DNA of 30,360 nucleotides from JBGSON01 sp041739085 (GTDB taxonomy: Bacteria > Patescibacteriota > Gracilibacteria > CAIRYL01), in the NCBI GenBank assembly GCA_041739085.1, contig JBGSON010000023.1, positions 1 to 30,360 of the forward strand, read 5' to 3'. Below are positions 17,133-24,018 of the stretch, piece by piece. The translations under genes and the position numbers were made by a program. The notes under the pieces are model-generated. The model searched no databases, was not told the origin of the DNA, and saw nothing but the letters and a program-made list of their open reading frames with translations. Every line of letters starts with the position of its first letter. Position 1 is the stretch's first letter.

Positions 17133-17909
17133 CTATTTCGCTCGATCTTCTTTGAGAAGCTCCTGCGCAGTGAATTCTATGAGTTCAGTCATGATTGCGC
17201 GAAAGAGTCTGATTTTCTCCGGATGGGGCTTGAGGGTTTTTTCATCCATGTAGAGATCTCTCCTGATCTCGACCTGGATCCCCGGAAATATCTTCCTCGA
17301 GCAGTGGTACCCGAGGACATATTTTCCGGAATATGGATCATTGATCTTCACTTCAAAACCCTTCTCCATGAAGAAATGCGCGGTCTTCATCGTGATATCG
17401 CGCGAGCAGGTGGTATATCCCCTGTTCCCGAGAGAGATTTCCGCCCGCTTCTTTCCGGCATCATGCTTTGTGGGAGGAGCGATGCTCCGCAGGGAATGAC
17501 CGTCGATGAGAAATTTCATCTTCGGGACAAGCGATTCGATTTCTTCGTGGAATTTTTCATGATACTTTTCGATCCTCTCGGAAATAGATTCCACGCTCGG
17601 GATCTCATGATAAATCGGATTCCCGTTTTCCGTGATGCTGATGATCACTCCTTCCGCTCCGAGGCGGTATTCCATCTCGATGTCATCCGGCGCCCGGTTT
17701 GGGTCGGCTACGACGCGGGAGATGCCTGCTTTCACGATATGAGCGTTCGGAACGGAAAAGATCTCATCGGTATAGAGGTCAGCCTGTTCTCTGATCTCGA
17801 AATCAGAGATGAGCATCATCCGCCGGATCTCAGCAGGAATAAAAACTGACGCGTGGGGGATGGTGACGATGATGGGATGCTTTTTACTGCTGATTTTCCG
17901 AAGAATCAT
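17133..17909 (-). CDS. N-formylglutamate amidohydrolase-like protein
   Basis: Family members hydrolyse an amide to release formate and glutamate, or act on related acyl amino acids, using a metal. The 258 aa show TIPHAS near residue 15, VVADPNRAPDD about 65-75, DGHS in the middle and QVEIRRDLYMDE near the C-terminus, the conserved set of PF05013. Histidine breakdown genes, the classical context, are absent. Instead the gene sits beside a RimK-like ATP-grasp ligase (187 nt upstream, same strand) and a glycosyltransferase. A role in trimming an amino-acid modification is therefore more likely than catabolism; that is inference. No signal peptide is seen. The start gives the expected short N-terminus. 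Confidence 0.85.
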   Translation of the reverse strand: MILRKISSKKHPIIVTIPHASVFIPAEIRRMMLISDFEIREQADLYTDEIFSVPNAHIVKAGISRVVADPNRAPDDIEMEYRLGAEGVIISITENGNPIYHEIPSVESISERIEKYHEKFHEEIESLVPKMKFLIDGHSLRSIAPPTKHDAGKKRAEISLGNRGYTTCSRDITMKTAHFFMEKGFEVKINDPYSGKYVLGYHCSRKIFPGIQVEIRRDLYMDEKTLKPHPEKIRLFRAIMTELIEFTAQELLKEDRAK

Positions 17910-17939
17910 TCGTGCTCAAAAAATCGCTGATGCCCCTTC

Positions 17940-17969
17940 ATACTACCGGCGCCCATGCCCCCCTGACAA
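17940..17969 (-). promoter_or_regulatory. candidate promoter for amidohydrolase and glycosyltransferase
   Basis: On the minus strand TTGTCA (17969-17964), an 18-nt GC-rich spacer and TAGTAT (17945-17940) lie about 30 nt before the start at 17909. It sits just downstream of the heptamer element at 17973-18060, which would insulate it from the ATP-grasp gene. Confidence 0.4.
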
Positions 17970-17972
17970 TGT

Positions 17973-18060
17973 CTAACTCCCTAATTCCTAATTCCCATTT
18001 CCTAATTCTAAAATGCCGAAGGAAAGAAGTAGGAAGTAGGAAGTAGGGATTAGGAAGTAG
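17973..18060. repeat. solitary heptamer inverted-repeat element
   Basis: A pyrimidine-rich run of CTAATTC-type heptamers (17973-18008) is followed by a unique 17-nt centre and five purine-rich heptamers (GAAGTAG three times, GGATTAG, GAAGTAG at 18026-18060). The heptamers are the same as in the 15.5-kb array, but the arms are in the opposite order and the centre lacks GGGGCTTCCC. It lies between two same-strand genes, 37 nt after the ATP-grasp stop. Together with the array it brackets the glycosyltransferase and amidohydrolase genes. Confidence 0.85.
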
Positions 18061-18096
18061 AGCCATGATTCCAATGGTTTTTGTCCATTTCCTCTC

Positions 18097-18975
18097 TCAG
18101 TGATTCCCCGGCAGTTTAAGGACAAAATCGCGAATTGTATCCGCGACCGCGATCCCCGTCGCACCGGAGAAACCGCGGAATTCAGGGCATCGGTTCACTT
18201 CCAGGAGATAATACGTTTCTCCGACTCTCGCAATATCCACTCCTCCGATATCGATCCCGTGATCGCCGCAGATCTTGACCGATTCCTGTAAGAGAGAGGA
18301 TCCCATGCGGAAAGGGATGAAGGTCGTCCCCCGCGAATAATTCGCGATGAATTTCCCGTCGCTCACTACTTTTTTCACAGCTCCGAGTGCTTTCCCTCCG
18401 ACGACAAAGATCCGGAACTCCTCCTCGATCGGAAGGAATTCCTGGAGAAGTATGTCTTTCGTATTCTTCGCGAGAAATCCCCGGAGCGCCTTCTCCGTTT
18501 TGAATATTTTTATCCCGTCGCCGTGCCTCCCGTGAGACGGCTTTATGAGAACTGGGTATTTCAGGTTTTTTATTCTCGGATGAAATCCTCCTGATTTTGA
18601 GATGAAATGCGTCGGGATGTGCGCGATGTGTTTTGTCCGGATGGAAGGGAGGAAGACCGCCTTGTTGAGATTACTGCAGATGCTGTCGAATGTGTCCGTG
18701 AAAGGAATCCCGAGATGTTTTGCGAGGAGGACGAGCGCGAGCATCTTCTCCTGGGCTCCTCTTGTCCTCCGGAAAATGATCCGGCTCTTTTTGAAGAGCT
18801 CCGTGATATTTTTCATCCCCCAATAGAGGAGCTCCGGAGAGTCATCGCCGAGCCGGATAACGATCTTCTTCGGATCGAGGACATACGCCTTCACTCCTGA
18901 TCTCTGAAACGCGGCGCTGAGTTCTTCTTCCTCCCATTTCGGTTCTGTTCCGATGATAAGGATATTGAAAACCAT
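18097..18975 (-). CDS. RimK-like ATP-grasp ligase
   Basis: ATP-grasp ligases of the RimK group join an amino acid (often glutamate) to a carboxyl group through an acyl phosphate. The 292 aa have an N-terminal Rossmann-like part, then YPVLIKPSHGRHGDGIKIF (about 150-168, ATP-binding Lys and Gly loop), LLQEFLPIEEEFRIFVVGG, and GVDIARVGETYYLLEVNRCPEF, whose E-x-N binds Mg2+. The end (FSGATGIAVADTI) matches RimK. The true substrate is not readable: ribosomal S6, a cofactor or a secondary metabolite are all possible. The gene precedes an amidohydrolase, so the pair could add and remove an amino acid. The start is preceded by the same 8 nt as rplB. Confidence 0.88.
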   Translation of the reverse strand: MVFNILIIGTEPKWEEEELSAAFQRSGVKAYVLDPKKIVIRLGDDSPELLYWGMKNITELFKKSRIIFRRTRGAQEKMLALVLLAKHLGIPFTDTFDSICSNLNKAVFLPSIRTKHIAHIPTHFISKSGGFHPRIKNLKYPVLIKPSHGRHGDGIKIFKTEKALRGFLAKNTKDILLQEFLPIEEEFRIFVVGGKALGAVKKVVSDGKFIANYSRGTTFIPFRMGSSLLQESVKICGDHGIDIGGVDIARVGETYYLLEVNRCPEFRGFSGATGIAVADTIRDFVLKLPGNH

Positions 18976-19005
18976 AGGTCCGGAAACTGAAATGCTCCCG
19001 TACCC

Positions 19006-19034
19006 ATTCTAACAAGTATGGATTCTGTGTTGAA
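19006..19034 (-). promoter_or_regulatory. candidate promoter of the ATP-grasp gene
   Basis: On the minus strand TAGAAT (19011-19006), preceded by TGT as an extended -10, lies 17 nt after a poor -35 (TTCAAC, 19034-19029). It falls between the upstream terminator and the start at 18975, the expected place. Confidence 0.4.
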
Positions 19035-19037
19035 GCC

Positions 19038-19083
19038 AAAAAAAAAGTCTGGACTCCCTCTCCGAAACATCCGGAGTTTTTTT
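19038..19083 (-). terminator. hairpin with T-tracts on both strands, after the 3D-domain gene
   Basis: CTCCG and CGGAG (19060-19064 and 19072-19076) form a hairpin with TTTTTTT directly after it on the plus strand. On the minus strand the wider stem ACTCC/GGAGT is followed by six bases and nine T. It begins 14 nt after the stop at 19098 and separates that gene from the ATP-grasp gene. Confidence 0.65.
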
Positions 19084-19097
19084 GATGTTCAAAATGC

Positions 19098-20561
19098 TCA
19101 AAGGACTTTCAGGAGCACATCTCTTGTCTTTGGTCCAAATTCCCCTGCGCCCGGACTCTCTTCATCTCCGACGAGGAGATGGTCCTTCTGGAATGAAAAT
19201 ACGCCTGATTTCGTCATATCCCCGAAAAATCCGGTATTCATCCCCTCTTCGAGGTAGCCTCCGCGGATGAGCTTTTCCTGAAGTATCCGGACGACCTCTC
19301 CCGAATGTCCTTTCTTCATCTTGTCCGCATTCCGGAGGAGTTCTTCATCAGAAGATTCATCTCTCCATGATCCGGATGCGGAAGCGCCTGTTCCGGGAGC
19401 ATTGTTCTCCATGACCACGATCACATCGGCCACTGGTGGCGGATTCTCCTTTATCTTCTCGATCTCCTCCTTCCTTTCGGCGAGGACTCCTTTCAATGTT
19501 TCATGAGTTTTCGGTCCGTAAAATCCCGCGCCCTTTTCCGAGTCTTTTGAGATCACTCCGTATTCCTTCTGGAATGAGAGGACGGAATCGACGGTCTTCT
19601 CGTCATAGACCCCGGTGAGAGGACCCGAATAATATCCGAGGCTCCGGAGCACCATCTGAAGTCTTTTTACCTCGTTCCCGCTCGATTTTTCTCCGATCCC
19701 GGGAGTGAGCTTTGAAGTCCTGAGGGGGTGGACTTTCTTGAGAACCTTCTCTTCTCCGGGAGTCTCTTCTTTTGCCGTGTATCCCTGAGTGACTGCTTTT
19801 TCCAATGCTCTTCTCGTTTTCGGTCCAAAGATACCGGCGCCAAAATCATCGAGGGACGCTACGATTTTTTCGGCTTTCTGGAATTCAAATACGGACTTTG
19901 TCGTTCCTTCTCCAAAATATCCGGTCTCAGGTCCTTCAAAGTATCCGATACCTCGGAGATGCTTCTGGAGGATCCGCACGTCATCTCCAACGCTTCCGAG
20001 AGAGAGATCTTTCGGGAAGAGCGTCAGTTTCGGCGGGAGCACTCCTTCGGGAAGATAAGCGGGGATATGGTCAAATGAAAATGATTCCTCGATCCCCGAA
20101 TCTGAGTCATAGACGATCCCCTCTACCGTCCTCTTTCCCCAGTTGAGCGCGCGGGCAAGCCCCTCATCTCCTGATCCCATCCAGACGTCGACCCGGTGGC
20201 CTCCGTCCTGCACCTGGATCGCTCCGCCACGATCATGAACAGTCCCGATTCCGAGTCCGGGAATATATATTTTCGTCCCGAAAGGATAAACAGAGGGGGC
20301 GGCGAGCATCCCGGTATATACTGGGGTTCCGTCAGCGCCGTTCGTCCCGCGTCCATTTAATTTCATATCAGCTTCATAACTTCCCCGGATGTACCTCGAT
20401 TGATCCGGCTTCGGCGAGTAATACGCGGTGATGATGAGCGTCTGGTTTCTCCCGTCTTCCGCCAACGCAGCGAAGGGCAAAATACTGCTGAGAAACGCGA
20501 CACTACATAACAAAACACAAAGTGTCCGTGATAATCTCCGAAAGTTGTTCTGAGACGCCAT
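19098..20561 (-). CDS. secreted 3D-domain protein with three peptidoglycan-binding repeats
   Basis: The 487-aa product is exported: a basic start, a hydrophobic core (about 11-31) and an AxA-type site near ALAED suggest signal peptidase I cleavage. Residues about 40-155 form a 3D domain (double-psi beta barrel as in MltA and YocH), with its three conserved Asp in TVHDRGGAI, the following QDGG and HRVDVW. Such domains cut glycan strands as lytic transglycosylases or related enzymes. Three PG_binding_1 repeats follow (about 185-270, 290-372 and 408-487), each ending in a GPKTR-like motif (GPKTH in the second). The repeats would anchor the enzyme to the wall. A Lys/Glu linker separates repeats 2 and 3. 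It is monocistronic, with its own promoter and terminator. Confidence 0.9.
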   Translation of the reverse strand: MASQNNFRRLSRTLCVLLCSVAFLSSILPFAALAEDGRNQTLIITAYYSPKPDQSRYIRGSYEADMKLNGRGTNGADGTPVYTGMLAAPSVYPFGTKIYIPGLGIGTVHDRGGAIQVQDGGHRVDVWMGSGDEGLARALNWGKRTVEGIVYDSDSGIEESFSFDHIPAYLPEGVLPPKLTLFPKDLSLGSVGDDVRILQKHLRGIGYFEGPETGYFGEGTTKSVFEFQKAEKIVASLDDFGAGIFGPKTRRALEKAVTQGYTAKEETPGEEKVLKKVHPLRTSKLTPGIGEKSSGNEVKRLQMVLRSLGYYSGPLTGVYDEKTVDSVLSFQKEYGVISKDSEKGAGFYGPKTHETLKGVLAERKEEIEKIKENPPPVADVIVVMENNAPGTGASASGSWRDESSDEELLRNADKMKKGHSGEVVRILQEKLIRGGYLEEGMNTGFFGDMTKSGVFSFQKDHLLVGDEESPGAGEFGPKTRDVLLKVL

Positions 20562-20589
20562 GTGTATTGATATTCAAAGTGTTCTGGCA

Positions 20590-20598
20590 ATTATACCA
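20590..20598 (-). promoter_or_regulatory. extended -10 promoter of the 3D-domain gene
   Basis: The minus strand carries TGG directly before a perfect TATAAT (20595-20590), with no good -35 at 16-18 nt. Transcription would start near 20583, giving a leader of about 22 nt without a Shine-Dalgarno. Confidence 0.5.
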
Positions 20599-20689
20599 GA
20601 TTAACTGCTCTTTCTCCATGGATTATAATTGACGGAGATGAAGGATTGTTTTATGGAAAAACTGATGGGCGGTGTTGTTCGGGGCCGTC

Positions 20690-20712
20690 GGGGCCGGTTT
20701 GAAACCGGCCCC
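20690..20712. repeat. REP-like palindrome downstream of the transposase gene
   Basis: Arms GGGGCCGGTTT and AAACCGGCCCC surround a single G, a perfect 11-bp inverted repeat 9 nt after the transposase stop codon. The core GGTTTGAAACC is shared with the palindrome inside the transposase gene, which supports a transposase-REP pair. Confidence 0.8.
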
Positions 20713-20721
20713 CATCTATTT

Positions 20722-21375
20722 TCAATTGTGATGCCATTTATTTGGATTATTTCTGATGTATCGACGAATCGCGTCCAATGATCGTTCATCTCGGATTATA
20801 TGATCATGAAATGACCGTTGCCATTGGAATGTTATTTCGGGATTTGTTTCATTTATCCTGCGCGATGAAAATGTTTTGAATCCGCGGATGATTTCGGATA
20901 ATGAATGGTTTTTCGGCGGGGATTCCCCCGGTATCGTAGGGGACGGTTTGAAACCGTCCCCTACCAAACCGTCCCCTACGGTACCATCCCCCGCGATATC
21001 CATCCCATGATATTCATTTCGTGCCGTCATATCCCGACAACATTCATGATTATTACCAATTTTTTCACCTGGAATTTGTTGATTTTGAATCACAATGATT
21101 CCGTGAACATGATCCGGCATGATGATGAATTCATCTAAAACACAATTCATGTAATGATTCGGCAAATCATACCAACATTCTTCCACGATTTTACCAAATG
21201 CATTCATCCGAATTCTTGCCGCTGCGTCGCCCGGATGCTCCTTCCACACATTCCCGAACCAACATCCTCTTCCCTTCACGCAAATGGTGACGAAATAAAA
21301 TCCATCTGATGAATAATCATAATTTCTCAAACGGTTTCTCTTTCTGACTGATACCTGAAAACGAAAACAATCCAT
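20722..21375 (-). CDS. REP-associated (IS200-like, Y1/HUH) transposase
   Basis: Proteins of this type are single-strand DNA endonucleases that recognise REP hairpins. The 217 aa show YFVTICVKGRGCWFG at the N-terminus, the HUH motif MPDHVHGIIVI (His89 and His91), SLSEIIRGFKT, and the C-terminal WQRSFHDHIIRDE and YIRNNPNKW blocks. Residues about 129-150 (Gly/Asp-rich, GDGLVGDG) are an insertion encoded by a REP palindrome. In relatives a Tyr often stands near the FKT-x-IN helix; here the stretch reads FKTFSSRRIN with Phe169, so catalytic competence is uncertain. Codon use is unlike that of most neighbours, as expected for a mobile gene. No second transposase gene or long terminal repeat is seen. 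Confidence 0.88.
   Translation of the reverse strand: MDCFRFQVSVRKRNRLRNYDYSSDGFYFVTICVKGRGCWFGNVWKEHPGDAAARIRMNAFGKIVEECWYDLPNHYMNCVLDEFIIMPDHVHGIIVIQNQQIPGEKIGNNHECCRDMTARNEYHGMDIAGDGTVGDGLVGDGFKPSPTIPGESPPKNHSLSEIIRGFKTFSSRRINETNPEITFQWQRSFHDHIIRDERSLDAIRRYIRNNPNKWHHN
20936..20979. repeat. REP palindrome plus extra half-site inside the transposase gene
   Basis: Arms GTAGGGGACGGTTT and AAACCGTCCCCTAC (14 bp each, perfect) flank a single G at 20936-20964. The right arm is repeated exactly at 20966-20979. The whole lies in frame within the transposase coding sequence and encodes its Gly/Asp-rich insertion. The GGTTTGAAACC core equals that of the palindrome at 20690. Confidence 0.85.
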
Positions 21376-21455
21376 AGAAAATAAAAACTATTATCCTCAT
21401 TTTCTCATCAGGATCATTTTCTAAAAAAACCACCCCTCTCTTGAGAAGAAGGAGA

Positions 21456-21532
21456 TGGTCGGGGAGCCGGGACTCGAACCCGGGACCTCAGCGTCCCGAA
21501 CGCTGCGCGCTAGCCAACTGCGCTACACCCCG
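21456..21532 (-). tRNA. tRNA-Pro (anticodon CGG)
   Basis: On the minus strand a 77-nt cloverleaf starts CGGGGTG and ends CTCCCCG, then A and an encoded CCA. The D arm reads GTAGCGCAGTTGG. The anticodon stem CAGCG/CGCTG encloses TTCGGGA, giving anticodon CGG, which reads the Pro codon CCG. The T arm has GGTTCGAGTCC. One T-T mismatch occurs in the acceptor stem. It stands alone in a 306-nt gap between the transposase gene and the polytopic protein gene. Confidence 0.95.
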
Positions 21533-21615
21533 AAACATTCCATTCTTTTTCGCGAGACGCATTATACACGGTTCAATATTTTTGGCGATATTTATTTCCC
21601 GTTCAGCGTTTAACA

Positions 21616-21668
21616 CTCCCTCCACCGGACCACGTGGGCTTCGCCACACGTGCTCCGGCAGAGGGGGA
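21616..21668. repeat. large GC-rich imperfect hairpin between tRNA-Pro and the polytopic gene
   Basis: Nested pairs are TCCC/GGGA at the outside, CCGGA/TCCGG, CACGTG/CACGTG and GGC/GCC around a TTC loop. The element spans about 53 nt and lies 13 nt beyond the stop of the 770-aa gene. No T-tract follows on either strand, so it is not a typical terminator. It may be a MITE- or REP-like repeat; copies elsewhere in the genome would decide. Confidence 0.6.
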
Positions 21669-21681
21669 TGACGGCCATCTT

Positions 21682-23994
21682 TTATGGAGTTGGCTTAAAG
21701 TCTGCCCCATTATTGAGTTTTACAGAATTGGCAGGTAGCCCACTGACTGTAGCACCGGCATTTGTGCGCAAATCAGTTATAACTTTCTGTGCTTCAGTCT
21801 GAGATGTGGCTCTTAGGACTTCAGCCTGAATTTCACCCCATGCAATCGTTTTATTCTCCCCTTTGGCATCAACATTAATTGTCACATCTTTACTACCAAC
21901 AGTAATCTTATTGTCCGCTGTCGGTCGTCCTACAACTATTCCACCTGCAGGTGGAGTAGTCGATCCTCCTAATGAGTTTTGAGATGCCCATCGTGTCAAT
22001 TCTGGCCCCACATCTTTGTGAGTTGTTTTGGTGCCTAAGCCAGTTAAGAGGGCATTGAGTTCAGGCCTTGTATTGAGCGCCCCCGTGTAATCCATAGTCT
22101 TAAGCACTCCACTCTTTTTGATTGCGTCCATGAGTGCTTCTGGTGAGGCGCTGGAGTTATCGCTCATAATCTTCTGAATTTGGTCTGCTGCTTCATCTGT
22201 CCTCGTAGCGCTCAATTTATCAATAGCTCTCTTAATATCTCCCTCATATCCTTCTTTCCCCATGATTTTATTGACTCTTGTGGCAGACTTGTCTTTATGC
22301 GTCTGCATCAGTTGATCTGTGATTCTCCCGAGATCTCCGATCGCGAGTGTCTCTTTATGGTCTCCGTGTCCCGGCGTAGCGACGGGGATGAACGGAGCGT
22401 ACATCGGGGATTTCGCGATGAACGATCCGACACCCTTCACTTTCTCCGTGATCCCTCCGATGAAATCGCCGGTGAACTTCGCGCTCTTCTGTGCGATCTC
22501 AACGCTCGTCCAGAGCACAGCGGCGGCGAGGATGTACCAGAGGAGTTCATGGAACGTATTCACTTTCGCAATGATCGGCGCCTGAAAACCCATCATGTCA
22601 TCTAGCCCTGCAACATGTCCAACCCCCTTGGTCATCTGCATCCCCGAATAGATCATAATAAATCCAAGCTCGAGAGGAAGCGCCATGAGGGCTGGGAGAA
22701 ACGCGTAGCCCACGAATGATTTCAGCCCGATCCCCTTGTCGCTCATGTCTCCCGCTTCTATCCCGAAATCGGTCATAAACGGCATGAGCGCCGCGAGTGG
22801 AGAAAGGATGATATTGATCCAGATAACAAGCACCCGCTCGAGGAGCACGATCGCCATGACGACGAACGAGATGATGATGATGATCATGAAGAGGAGCGAG
22901 AATCCCGCGTTGATGATGAGATCTTCGACTTGAACTCCTCGCGGATCCCATGTCATATCGATCGCGCTCGAAAGATTCTGGATCTGGAAGATATTATACG
23001 CAAAGAGCGCGGCGATAGAATTTGTGTTAAATTTATCCCAACTAAAGTCCTCCCAGAATATGGCGAATCGTCCACTCTGTTGAAATAATCTAATTGAAGC
23101 TTGATTTGCCGGAATGTCATAGTAAGCCTTCATTGGTTCAATATTTGCCAAAGCTTCTGTTGCTTTGGGATCGTTTGGCTTAACCGGGTCAATGGGCGCT
23201 CCTGAAATAGGCGTAAGCTTATTCAAAATCCCGACATAGGCTATTGCGCAATGCTGTACATCTATTATTTTTTTGGCAGAGCCCGCTTGTCCTGCTGGCA
23301 CTACCGGGGGTATTAAATCACACTTAGGGGGGGGAGTCGCACCTGTTTCAGACTCAAAAAGTGTCTTTGGTATCGCGTACACGATATGAGTCGTCACATT
23401 CGCGACATCGAGGATCACCCGCGCGCCAAACCAGGTGAAATTCACCGCGATGAGCGCGATGATGAATTTCGGGAGGAGTTTTTTTATTTCAAAATTATTG
23501 TTCTCCGGCATTGCCGCTCCGAACACGGACATAAACGCGATCCCGAGAAGCACGACGATAAAGATATAATTTACGAGGTCCAGGATGATGAGCCAGACCG
23601 TGTGAAGAATATTCTCAAATTTCTGTACCGTATCAGCCGCTCCCCAATTCCCGTAGATGATTTCATTTCCCATGAAAAGCCCGATGAATTTTACAAGGAA
23701 CGCGATGATCGGGGTAAAGATCGAAACGACCATGGAGACCAGCTTTCCCCATCGGATTTCATCTTCGTCCGCGCCAAGCTGTTTCAAGCAAAAGGCTCTC
23801 TGCTCAGGGCTCCAACTCGCTGCAGCTATTTCAGTGCATTCCTTGGGATCTACTACAACCGGAGTTGTTACCGCATATGTTCTTTCCATTCCAGAATAAT
23901 TTCCTGGAAGTACGACCTGCGCTCCGTTCAGGAGAAACGCGAGGACGATAAGGAATATGAGTTTTCCCGAAATAAATTTGAGGATCCGTTTCAT
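21682..23994 (-). CDS. polytopic membrane protein, VirB6/TrbL-like topology
   Basis: The 770-aa product has a signal-anchor helix (about 10-28) and further TM segments near 86-108, 128-156, 172-205, 357-400, 425-452 and 480-500. A soluble C-terminal region of about 270 residues follows. The stretch RVLVIWINIILSPLAALMPF and the overall layout recall VirB6/TrbL channel proteins of type IV secretion; this is pattern-level evidence only. The predicted exposed segments at about 30-72 and 209-328 contain the only four Cys (53, 69, 225, 249), suggesting disulfides outside the cell. Those segments and residues 557-770 use ATA, TTG, ACA and GTA codons that the membrane core and neighbours avoid. It is the last gene of a four-gene unit, 24 nt after the 609-aa gene. 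No secretion ATPase is present. Confidence 0.75.
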   Translation of the reverse strand: MKRILKFISGKLIFLIVLAFLLNGAQVVLPGNYSGMERTYAVTTPVVVDPKECTEIAAASWSPEQRAFCLKQLGADEDEIRWGKLVSMVVSIFTPIIAFLVKFIGLFMGNEIIYGNWGAADTVQKFENILHTVWLIILDLVNYIFIVVLLGIAFMSVFGAAMPENNNFEIKKLLPKFIIALIAVNFTWFGARVILDVANVTTHIVYAIPKTLFESETGATPPPKCDLIPPVVPAGQAGSAKKIIDVQHCAIAYVGILNKLTPISGAPIDPVKPNDPKATEALANIEPMKAYYDIPANQASIRLFQQSGRFAIFWEDFSWDKFNTNSIAALFAYNIFQIQNLSSAIDMTWDPRGVQVEDLIINAGFSLLFMIIIIISFVVMAIVLLERVLVIWINIILSPLAALMPFMTDFGIEAGDMSDKGIGLKSFVGYAFLPALMALPLELGFIMIYSGMQMTKGVGHVAGLDDMMGFQAPIIAKVNTFHELLWYILAAAVLWTSVEIAQKSAKFTGDFIGGITEKVKGVGSFIAKSPMYAPFIPVATPGHGDHKETLAIGDLGRITDQLMQTHKDKSATRVNKIMGKEGYEGDIKRAIDKLSATRTDEAADQIQKIMSDNSSASPEALMDAIKKSGVLKTMDYTGALNTRPELNALLTGLGTKTTHKDVGPELTRWASQNSLGGSTTPPAGGIVVGRPTADNKITVGSKDVTINVDAKGENKTIAWGEIQAEVLRATSQTEAQKVITDLRTNAGATVSGLPANSVKLNNGADFKPTP

Positions 23995-24018
23995 TGGATA
24001 TTTTGAAAAAGAATTTTT

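Noticed and set aside
17103..17849. 248-codon open frame on the plus strand
   Set aside because: It is antisense to the amidohydrolase gene, which has a clear family match.
20633..20662. Plus-strand promoter starting with TTGACG near 20632
   Set aside because: The -10 is poor and no plus-strand gene lies downstream.
21616..21668. Terminator of the polytopic protein gene
   Set aside because: The hairpin is strong but no T-tract follows on either strand; it is listed as a repeat candidate instead.
23386..24006. 206-codon open frame on the plus strand
   Set aside because: It mirrors the N-terminal part of the polytopic protein gene and shows no plausible protein pattern.
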